Made by a program: the position numbers and the translations under genes. This document shows, in pieces, positions 17,163-24,489 of a stretch of 64,000 bases of DNA. Within the stretch, counting starts at the first letter, position 1. Each line of letters starts with the position of its first letter. Below the pieces are notes generated by a model, which searched no databases, was not told the origin of the DNA, and saw nothing but the letters and a program-made list of their open reading frames with translations. Origin of the DNA: Rathayibacter sp. SW19. Its GTDB lineage: Bacteria; Actinomycetota; Actinomycetes; Actinomycetales; Microbacteriaceae. The DNA is taken from the NCBI RefSeq assembly GCF_030866825.1, contig NZ_CP133020.1, positions 248,001-312,000 on the forward strand, read 5' to 3'.

Positions 17163-17753
17163 TTACTGTCGTGCGAGTGCCTCTTGCCGGGTGAGTCCGC
17201 CGACTCGGTGATGAATACGACCGCGCGAGGCGACTGCCACGCAAATCAGCAGTTCGTTCGGTCGCGGCGCATCCGGAACGGAAACGGTGAGTGCGTCGTA
17301 GTGAGAACGCACGTAAAGCTCGTCCTTGAAGGCGAGCGGGATGTCGATGCTGGTGCCGGCCGCCGCTGTCTTAGTGGCTGACGAGATCCACGCTGCTCCT
17401 CCACCGACCGCTTCGCGAAAAGCATTTCCGAACACCGTCGTCACACAGGCAACAACGTGGTCCTGCTCGCCCGCTGTCCCAGCGATTCCGCCCTTGCCGT
17501 AACTCTCGACAGGACGACCACCCAATAGTGCCGCCGCGCGCGAGCCGAGCGCGGCCCCCAGAGTCGCGCTGGGAGCGGTCAGAGGTGAAAGGTCCTCGAC
17601 CCAGCGCCCGGCGAAGGGGTTCTCGATGATGACCCCGGCGGATGCCTTCAACAAGGGCTCTGCGTGCGTAGGCCCGCCCTCGTGGTTGATCTCCTGCACG
17701 AATCCGAACCATTCGCGTACGTGGTAGTACGGGTCGACTTCAGCTTCTGACAC
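17163..17753 (-). CDS. Amino acid synthesis family (DUF1185) protein
   Basis: Protein of 196 residues that I assign to the AA_synth/DUF1185 family from its general layout (REWFGFVQEINHEGGP near the start, GSRAAALLGGRPVESYGKG in the middle, YDALTVSVPDAPRPNELLI near the end). The family has no settled biochemical function. The gene lies between the MHPC oxygenase gene (15-bp gap) and the decarboxylase gene (73 bp) and is surely cotranscribed with them, so a role in B6 ring breakdown is likely but undefined. GTG start with GGAG upstream. Confidence 0.7.
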   Translation of the reverse strand: MSEAEVDPYYHVREWFGFVQEINHEGGPTHAEPLLKASAGVIIENPFAGRWVEDLSPLTAPSATLGAALGSRAAALLGGRPVESYGKGGIAGTAGEQDHVVACVTTVFGNAFREAVGGGAAWISSATKTAAAGTSIDIPLAFKDELYVRSHYDALTVSVPDAPRPNELLICVAVASRGRIHHRVGGLTRQEALARQ

Positions 17754-17768
17754 CGGATGCTCCTTTGT

Positions 17769-18920
17769 TCAGTTTGTCCGCAGTACAGCGTCGTGTCGAT
17801 GTGGGTCGAGGGCGTCATAGAGGGCGGCTTCCACGTTCTCGCCGACGAACTGATTTCCTTTCGACATTGCGCGTGATTCTGCAAAGTACTGCGAACGTTC
17901 CTGGCAACGGTCGGTGTAAGGGCGTTCGAGGCGTTCCCACTCACTCAATGCATCGGGTATATCGCTCTGCGCCGCGTCGGACACTGCCTGGGCTAGCGTG
18001 TACGCGTTGACCATTGCGCAACCCGCACCCTGCGCGAGAGCGGGGCACATGGCGTGCGCGGAATCGCCGACAAGGGCAACGCGACCCCTTGTCCATTCGG
18101 CGACGCGCGTTGTTTGATAGCCGTAGTGCTTTCCCGTCTTGCCCGCAACCTCCTCAAGCACGGGAGTGAGCTGCGGATGGATCGACGTCCAGAGATCGAG
18201 GTCGATCGGCACGCGAGAGCCATCCTTGTCCGCCGCAGGCGCCATGAGCGCCAGGTACAGTTCGGAATCGTTCGCCGGTGTATAAAGGACGCGCAAAACG
18301 CGTGGTTCGAAGTTCCAAAAGTCGATTACGTTGTCCCACTCCGTGTCGGGCTCTATCGCTTGCAGCTCGGCCTTGTGGCGTGATACCAGAAAGCGGCTGA
18401 TGCCGTCACCGGAGCGCTCGCGTTGGTACTCGATGCCGAGGGAGTTGCGCACGTTCGAACCCACGCCGTCCGCACCAATGATGAGGTCGGCACCAATGCT
18501 GGAGCCGTCGCCGAGTGTCAACTCCCCGAGTGCGGTGGCTGATTGCACCTCCGAGCTGGCCACTACGGTTGCGCCTGCCTTGCGGGCAGCATTCAGCAGT
18601 ACGGAGTGGAGCAGCGGTCGCGTCATGGTCCGCCAACTGAAAGCCTCGAATGCTTCGTCTGACACGATCCGGTTCTGCATCCGAGTTTGATAGAAGGGAG
18701 GAGTCATGGAGCCGGTCATGAGTTCATCCGTTACGCCGAGCGCATCGAGCACTTTGAGACTGTTCTGAAAGAGGACGATCCCGGCACCCTCTTCGCGCAG
18801 CTTCTTGCCGCGCTCGTGCACTCGCACGGTCCAACCACGCTGGGCTAGGGCCACAGCCGCGGTGAGGCCAGCAAATCCCGCGCCGGAAATCTCCGCACGG
18901 CGTCCATTGGAAGTACTCAT
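17769..18920 (-). CDS. 2-Methyl-3-hydroxypyridine-5-carboxylate (MHPC) oxygenase
   Basis: FAD monooxygenase of 383 residues that hydroxylates and opens the pyridine ring of MHPC to give AAMS. The FAD motif GAGFAG is at 13-18, the DG motif GADGVGSNVR near 160, and the GD motif VALVGDSAHAMCPALAQGAG near 290. The stretches EWDNVIDFWNF, ELYLALMAPAAD and the GD-motif region closely follow the M. loti MHPC oxygenase as I recall it. The ATG at 18920 starts the fold; a reading from 18950 would add ten residues. First gene of a seven-gene operon running to 13988, with a probable promoter at 18974-19003. Confidence 0.88.
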   Translation of the reverse strand: MSTSNGRRAEISGAGFAGLTAAVALAQRGWTVRVHERGKKLREEGAGIVLFQNSLKVLDALGVTDELMTGSMTPPFYQTRMQNRIVSDEAFEAFSWRTMTRPLLHSVLLNAARKAGATVVASSEVQSATALGELTLGDGSSIGADLIIGADGVGSNVRNSLGIEYQRERSGDGISRFLVSRHKAELQAIEPDTEWDNVIDFWNFEPRVLRVLYTPANDSELYLALMAPAADKDGSRVPIDLDLWTSIHPQLTPVLEEVAGKTGKHYGYQTTRVAEWTRGRVALVGDSAHAMCPALAQGAGCAMVNAYTLAQAVSDAAQSDIPDALSEWERLERPYTDRCQERSQYFAESRAMSKGNQFVGENVEAALYDALDPHRHDAVLRTN

Positions 18921-19277
18921 CCTGTGGTGTCCTTCGCTGTTTCGGCACATCGCTGGACTCAGCGTCTCATCACATGTTACAAACGCTTTCTCACATTACG
19001 CAATAGAAACATCATTCGAGAAGCGTCGAGTGGCGCGGGGTCAACGCGTTGCGCGGCCACGAGAGTGCGGCGCGGTCCTTTGCATCAGGTCGTATGGTCG
19101 CACGAGACCGACCCGTTGTCGTCATGCGCCGCGGTGTAGCACAACTACTGCCTGCGTGCTGGCGGGAGGCATCAGAACATCGCTTACGCACGTTCGATCA
19201 CGCGTCCGTGCAACATCAAATTGACGAAGAAGCTGAGCATTCAAGCAGACCAGCCAAGGCCTCACATCGGCACGCGG
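18921..19277. other. Intergenic region upstream of the MHPC oxygenase operon
   Basis: About 357 bp without a credible gene. It holds the oxygenase promoter (18974-19003) and, at about 19011-19020, the 10-mer CGAATGATGT (minus strand), also found at 3121-3130 near the VOC promoter. The rest, to the end of the carboxymuconolactone-decarboxylase-like gene, shows nothing I recognise. Confidence 0.5.
18974..19003 (-). promoter_or_regulatory. Probable promoter of the MHPC oxygenase operon
   Basis: On the minus strand TTGCGT (18998-19003) and TAACAT (18974-18979) are 18 bp apart. TAATGTGA in the spacer also occurs in the lactonase promoter. The match to consensus is moderate. Confidence 0.45.
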
Positions 19278-19724
19278 TCATTCGCTCGCATTCGTGGAGC
19301 TTGCGTCTTTCAGGCGCCCTTCCTCGAGCAGTACCTGGTGTGCGGTTTTGAACGCCTCAAGGCCGGACGGGATGCCACAGTAGATCGTCGCTTGCAACAG
19401 GATTTCTTGTATTTCAGCAACGCTGACGCCGTTGTTGAGGGCGCCACGGACATGGAGCGCGAGTTCGCCTGGTTTGCCTGCTGCGGTCAGCATCGCGAGG
19501 TTCAGCATGCTTCGTGTCTTGCGGTCGAGCCCCTCTCGATTCCACGCATAATTCCAACACCATTCGGTTGTCAGTTTTTGAAAAACGGCCATGAATGCAT
19601 CGGTGTTTGCCACCGAAGCGTCAACATATGCGGCCCCGAGCACTTCTCGTCTTGTTTTCAGTCCTGCAACGAAATCCGGTCCGCTGAACAGTTCTTGAAC
19701 GATTGCGTCATCGTTGTTCACCAT
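19278..19724 (-). CDS. Carboxymuconolactone decarboxylase (CMD/AhpD-like) family protein
   Basis: Protein of 148 residues with the alpha-helical CMD core: WCWNYAWNREGLDRKTRSML, then GALNNGVSVAEIQEILLQA and YCGIPSG. It is closest in style to gamma-carboxymuconolactone decarboxylases. The AhpD-type CxxC pair is absent (a single Cys before GIPSG). I chose the ATG at 19724, with GGAAC upstream, over 19814. It stands at the right edge of the B6 island on the same strand as the oxygenase operon but 357 bp upstream, so it may be a separate unit. Substrate unknown. Confidence 0.75.
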   Translation of the reverse strand: MVNNDDAIVQELFSGPDFVAGLKTRREVLGAAYVDASVANTDAFMAVFQKLTTEWCWNYAWNREGLDRKTRSMLNLAMLTAAGKPGELALHVRGALNNGVSVAEIQEILLQATIYCGIPSGLEAFKTAHQVLLEEGRLKDASSTNASE

Positions 19725-20008
19725 TGGCTTGTTCCAATCGTCGTTGTGGTGACTCCTGTCGACAGCTGGAACACACTGCCCGGGTTGGCCACCGGTTGTA
19801 ATACGATCGCACATAAAAGCGGGTGGCTGCGGAGTAGGCGAAGTGGGCGAGCACGTTCGTCGGGTCCGTTCGCGATGTCAGGGGTTCGCCGCAGGCCTAG
19901 TTGAAAACCCGTCGCGCTTCTGTTTCGAGGCCTCACACTTGAGTCTGGGCGAGCACAGCAACCGTGACGCGTTGCCGGCGCACAGGTTGACGCGGTAATT
20001 TCGAGCAG

Positions 20009-20920
20009 ATGCGTATTCGTTCCCTTTTCGCGACCGGCCTTGCCGTCGTCGTGGTCGGGGTTCTGGTCGGGATCGGTGCCGCGTTGCTATCCACCGCGGG
20101 AGCAGACCGACACCCGAACGCCCCGTCGCCGGATGCCGCCTCGACGGCGCAACCGAGCGCATCCGCATCGAAGACGGCACAGCCGAACGCGACCAGCAGC
20201 GCAAAACCCGCGACGCCCACCCCGACGCCGGAGTTCGCCGACTACGTCGCAATCGGCGACTCCTACGCTGCCGGAATGGGCGGAGGTAACGAGACCGGGC
20301 GTTGCCGACGCAGTCCGCAAAGTTATCCGAAGGTGCTGGCGCAGACCGAAGACATCCGTCTCACGCGGACCGCGGCGTGCAGCGGCGCCACGACGGCCGA
20401 CGTGCAACGCGATCAGCTGGATGCGTTGAGCACCGAAGACGATCTGGTCACACTGACGATCGGCGGCAACGATCTTGACGTCGCAGGCTTGGCTAATACG
20501 TGCGCGAAGGGCGTCACGCGGTCATGTCAGGCGGACTTCCAGGAATCACTGACCCTGCTGAATGTGCTGCCCGATCGACTCGCTGCCACCTACGCCAAGG
20601 TGGTGCAGGCGGCGCCGCATGCCCGAATTGTGATCACCGGGTATCCATTGCTGTTCGTGATCCCGCCGACCGACAACCCCGAGTTCTCCACATTTGCCGT
20701 CGTCAATGCGGCGACCGCATCCATGAATCAACAGATTAGGGATGCCGTCGGCAAACTCAAGAAGAACGGCGCCAATGTTGCGTACGCGCCCATCAGTTTT
20801 GCGGGGCACGAATTCGGCACCAAAGAGCCATGGATCACGACTTCGGGGCCGGATATCTTCCACCCCAACGCCGCCGGCTATCGCGCAATGGCGAAGGCGA
20901 TCGAGCGAGTGCTCGACTAG
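20009..20920 (+). CDS. Secreted SGNH/GDSL hydrolase
   Basis: Esterase/lipase-type hydrolase of 303 residues. The N-terminus has a signal or anchor helix (about 8-30), then a low-complexity Ala/Ser/Pro stretch to about residue 70, then the catalytic domain. Block I is GDSYAAGMGGG, block III is IGGNDLD, and the catalytic Asp-His pair appears in DIFHPNAAGYRAM. Two cysteine pairs (GRCRRSP, ACSGAT, NTCAKG, RSCQAD) suit an exported protein. It resembles Streptomyces-type SGNH lipases. The substrate cannot be told. Confidence 0.85.
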   Translation: MRIRSLFATGLAVVVVGVLVGIGAALLSTAGADRHPNAPSPDAASTAQPSASASKTAQPNATSSAKPATPTPTPEFADYVAIGDSYAAGMGGGNETGRCRRSPQSYPKVLAQTEDIRLTRTAACSGATTADVQRDQLDALSTEDDLVTLTIGGNDLDVAGLANTCAKGVTRSCQADFQESLTLLNVLPDRLAATYAKVVQAAPHARIVITGYPLLFVIPPTDNPEFSTFAVVNAATASMNQQIRDAVGKLKKNGANVAYAPISFAGHEFGTKEPWITTSGPDIFHPNAAGYRAMAKAIERVLD

Positions 20921-21008
20921 TTTCTAATCGAAGAGATATTCGAACTTATGTCCATAAAATGAGGTAATCTACTAGCATTTATGTACGAATCATGGCATAA
21001 TCATAGCT

Positions 21009-22505
21009 ATGGATGACCTTCTCGAAGTCGCAGCAGATGCGCCCGCGGTTGCCTTGTTCCGCGTGGCAGCCGATGCAGTGCGAGCGGCCATGGCAGAAGC
21101 GAATCCGGCGCGGCTCTCCGACAATGAATTGCTGACGACAATGGATGCGATCGAGGAGGCGGGTCGGCTGATCGATGCGGCGCGCATCGCAACTGCAGGC
21201 GAGGCGGCAGACCGCTCTCGTCCGATACTGGGTCATGACGGTTTGGCGTGGCGCACAGGCTGTCGCAACGGAAACGACTTGGTCACTCGCGTCACACGTG
21301 TTTCCGGCCGCGAGGCCGTAAGGCGAATCAAGCTCGGCGCTGCGGTTGCAGACCAGGTCGACATCGTCAGCGTTCGTCCCGCGCGATTCCCGGTAGTAGC
21401 CGACGCGCTTGCGCGCGGAATGTTAGGCGCCGATGCAGCAGACTTCATTGTCACCGGCCTCGACTCGTTGCCTCCGTTCTGCACTCCGACAGAGGTGGCT
21501 GTCGCGGAGCGCGCTTTGGTCGCAAGCGCGACGGGTGCCATTACAGACGAAACTGCCGGATTACCCGGAGCCGGGCTCGCGTTCGCCGCGGACCTCATCC
21601 GTGGTCAGGTGGAAATGTGGAAGGCTCGCCTGAATCCCGATGGCGCTGCGCCAAGCGACGAAGCAATCGAGCCACGAAGCAGTCTTGGATTCGGCCGACT
21701 GAAAGATGGGGTGTACCCCTTCCGTGGCGGTGCCACGCCTGAGTTCCGCGGTGTCATGGATACGCTGTTCGACACCTACCTGTCTGCGCATTCGTCGACG
21801 AAATTTCCGAGCGCGCAAGAGCAGGCCCGGATGGAATCCGGAGAAATTGTGCCCGGCGCGGGGGACGCCGATGGTGGAGTTCCTGATGGTCGGATTCCCG
21901 GCGACACTCGGACGACCGATCAGAAGCGGGCGGACATCCTTCGCTGCATCCTCGACGGCGCAGGTCGCGACGCCAGCACACCGAAAATGGGTGGAGCTGC
22001 CCCGCAGGTTATGGTTCACGTCAACGCGGTGGATCTCGTCAATGACGACGGGGTGGGCTGGGTCGAAGGCGTCGAAGCCCCGGTATCGATGAAGACGGTC
22101 GAACGACTGATCTGCGCAGGCGGGATGCAGACCATCGTCCTCGGCGGTGACGGCGAAATTCTGCACCTCGGTGACAAGGAGCGCTTCTTCACTGCGGCGC
22201 AGCGCCGAGCGATCGGCGCCCGAGATGAGACCTGCATTATTCCCGGCTGCAACATTCCGGCCCGGTGGGCTGAGATTCATCATGTGATTCCCTGGCAGAG
22301 TCACGGTGCCACCGATGTGGATAATGGCGTACTTTTGTGCTGGTATCACCATCACACCATTGAGACTTCAGGCTGGCTTATCCGAATGGTCAAGGGTATG
22401 CCAGAAGTGAAGGCACCTCCATGGATGCGCGGAAGCGGCCAGTGGGTACGCGCGGGCGCACATCGCGCCAGCAAGTCCAGGCGAAGCGCCCTCGGCCGGA
22501 CGTGA
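21009..22505 (+). CDS. DUF222/HNH endonuclease-domain protein (13E12-type)
   Basis: Protein of 498 residues with an N-terminal DUF222 region and a C-terminal HNH nuclease motif (CIIPGC ... RWAEIHHVIPW ... NGVLLCWYHHHTIE), including the two Cys and the HH...N...H metal and catalytic residues. Such genes are multicopy in Actinobacteria and are thought to be mobile or damage-related; the exact role is not known. The upstream region is AT-rich. A partial LexA-like sequence lies at 20940-20955. Confidence 0.85.
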   Translation: MDDLLEVAADAPAVALFRVAADAVRAAMAEANPARLSDNELLTTMDAIEEAGRLIDAARIATAGEAADRSRPILGHDGLAWRTGCRNGNDLVTRVTRVSGREAVRRIKLGAAVADQVDIVSVRPARFPVVADALARGMLGADAADFIVTGLDSLPPFCTPTEVAVAERALVASATGAITDETAGLPGAGLAFAADLIRGQVEMWKARLNPDGAAPSDEAIEPRSSLGFGRLKDGVYPFRGGATPEFRGVMDTLFDTYLSAHSSTKFPSAQEQARMESGEIVPGAGDADGGVPDGRIPGDTRTTDQKRADILRCILDGAGRDASTPKMGGAAPQVMVHVNAVDLVNDDGVGWVEGVEAPVSMKTVERLICAGGMQTIVLGGDGEILHLGDKERFFTAAQRRAIGARDETCIIPGCNIPARWAEIHHVIPWQSHGATDVDNGVLLCWYHHHTIETSGWLIRMVKGMPEVKAPPWMRGSGQWVRAGAHRASKSRRSALGRT

Positions 22506-22672
22506 CGTCGGCCGGTCTTGCTACATAACCAAGTCGCGGCCCCTACCGTGACGCGAAGTCGTCGTGCCTGAGAGGCGAACGCGACGCGGTCGCGCTCAGT
22601 CCCGTTGCGCGGCGCAGTCGCGTCCGTAGGGCGAGCTCAACAACGAGCCGAGACGCATCCTAAAATGGCGGA

Positions 22673-23701
22673 ATGACCTATCTGCCTGCCGATGATCGCT
22701 ACAACACGATGCCCTACCGCCGCACCGGGCGCAGCGGCTTGAAATTGCCTGCTGTCTCACTGGGGCTGTGGCAGAACTTCGGCGACGACAAGCCGATGGA
22801 AACACAACAGGCCATTCTGCGCCGCGCGTTCGATCTCGGTGTGACGCACTTCGATTTGGCCAACAACTACGGACCGCCCTACGGCAGCGCCGAGCAGAAC
22901 TTCGGCGTACACCTGCGGCGCGACTTCGCGCCGCACCGCGACGAGCTGATCATCTCGTCAAAGGCCGGTTACGACATGTGGCCAGGCCCATACGGCGAAT
23001 GGGGCTCCCGCAAATACATGCTGGCCAGCCTCGACCAGTCGCTGAAGCGCATGGGCCTTGACTATGTCGACATCTTCTACTCGCACCGTGCCGATCCGGA
23101 GACTCCGCTGGAGGAGACCATGGGGGCGCTGCATACCGCCGTCACCAGCGGCCGAGCGCTGTACGCAGGCATCTCGTCGTATTCGCCCGAGCGCACACGG
23201 CGTGCCGCCGAAATCCTGGCCGACCTGGGCACACCGCTGCTGATCCACCAGCCCTCCTACTCGATGTTCAACCGCTGGATCGAAGATGGCCTGCTTGACA
23301 CCCTGACGGAACTTGGCGTCGGCTGCATCCCGTTCTCACCACTCGCCCAGGGCCTGCTGACGGATCGCTACCTCGGCGGCGTGCCCGGCGATTCCCGGGT
23401 CGCACGCGAAGGGTCCGCGCACCGGTCGATGCTGAGCGAAGACACGCTGGTGCGCATCCGGAGTCTGACCGAAATCGCGGCAAGCCGCGGGCAAACGCTG
23501 GCACAACTTGCCATCGCATGGACGCTGCGCAACAGTTCCGTCACCTCAGCGTTGATCGGAGCGTCATCGGTGGCGCAACTCGAGGCCAACGTCGCTGCGA
23601 TTGACAATCTGACCATCACCGATGCCGAACTCACCGCCATCGACGAATACGCGACGGATGCCGACATCAACCTGTGGGCGCCCTCGAGCGCGGTGCTCTA
23701 G
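22673..23701 (+). CDS. Aldo/keto reductase (YghZ/GPR-like)
   Basis: NADPH-dependent carbonyl reductase with a TIM-barrel fold, 342 residues. The catalytic set is visible: Asp and Tyr in DLANNYGPPYGSAE, Lys in SSKAGYDMWPGPYG, and His in YSHRADP. GPPYGSAE and WPGPYGEWGSRKY are marks of the E. coli YghZ (L-glyceraldehyde-3-phosphate reductase) group. TAAAAT at about 22660 ends 6-7 nt before the ATG, so the mRNA may be leaderless; a weak GGCGGA also precedes the start. It appears to be a single-gene unit. Confidence 0.88.
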   Translation: MTYLPADDRYNTMPYRRTGRSGLKLPAVSLGLWQNFGDDKPMETQQAILRRAFDLGVTHFDLANNYGPPYGSAEQNFGVHLRRDFAPHRDELIISSKAGYDMWPGPYGEWGSRKYMLASLDQSLKRMGLDYVDIFYSHRADPETPLEETMGALHTAVTSGRALYAGISSYSPERTRRAAEILADLGTPLLIHQPSYSMFNRWIEDGLLDTLTELGVGCIPFSPLAQGLLTDRYLGGVPGDSRVAREGSAHRSMLSEDTLVRIRSLTEIAASRGQTLAQLAIAWTLRNSSVTSALIGASSVAQLEANVAAIDNLTITDAELTAIDEYATDADINLWAPSSAVL

Positions 23702-23728
23702 GCGCGCCCGCGCGCCTGTGGCGGCGCC

Positions 23729-24286
23729 TCAGTTCGCGATGAGCTCCACGCTCACCGGCGTCGCATTGGCAAACAGGTCGAGAACGGGGCAGTGGGCGTC
23801 GACGGCGCGGTGCAGGTCCTCGTAGCGCGCGGCGTCCTCAGGTCCCGTCACGTTGATCTTCAGACGCACGGCAGAAAAGCCGGGGCGTACGGACTCGTCG
23901 ATCCCGAACAGCCCTTCGACATTGAGGTCGCCCTCCGCCGTTGCCGAGATCGAGTCGACGCGGATGCCGAGGTTCTGCGCATACAGCCGGTACACCACGA
24001 TCTGGCAGGAGATGAGGGCGCCCAGCGCGAACTCGACCGGGCTCGCCGCCACATCATCGCCTGCGAGTGCGCCCGGTTCGTCGACGACGAACGTGTGGCG
24101 GCCGGCCGCGATGACCGACGCAACGGAACCCTCGCCCTGGCCGGCAACCGTATAAGTCAACTGTGCACTCGCCGGATTGGTCGTGATTCGCTGCCCCCAG
24201 GCGGCACCGGCCTCCGTGAGCCGGCCGGCGCGCTCGACTGCCGTCACATTGGGGATCTCCGTGGCAATTGTTGTGGGTGATGACAT
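23729..24286 (-). CDS. OsmC-family protein
   Basis: OsmC/Ohr-fold protein of 185 residues. Two redox cysteines are visible, one in ALISCQIVVYRLYA and one in VDAHCPVLDLFAN, matching the peroxidase pair of this family. Likely acts on organic hydroperoxides in the cytoplasm. It is convergent with the aldo/keto reductase gene (27-bp gap). ATG start with AAAGGTATCCACC upstream. Confidence 0.85.
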   Translation of the reverse strand: MSSPTTIATEIPNVTAVERAGRLTEAGAAWGQRITTNPASAQLTYTVAGQGEGSVASVIAAGRHTFVVDEPGALAGDDVAASPVEFALGALISCQIVVYRLYAQNLGIRVDSISATAEGDLNVEGLFGIDESVRPGFSAVRLKINVTGPEDAARYEDLHRAVDAHCPVLDLFANATPVSVELIAN

Positions 24287-24489
24287 GGTGGATACCTTTC
24301 AGCGCGGCCGGATGCTTGGCAAGAATGTGCGATAGCGGATGGGTCCCAGACTAGAAACGCATTTCGCGTCTGCCAATCTGCCGGGTCACGCGCCGTAACA
24401 AAGTCCGACGGCCTGGCAACATCCCGCGATCGGGCAGAGTCCAGGGGTCGGGCAACGGCCGCCGGCCGGGCAACCGGCAAGGCGCGCGG

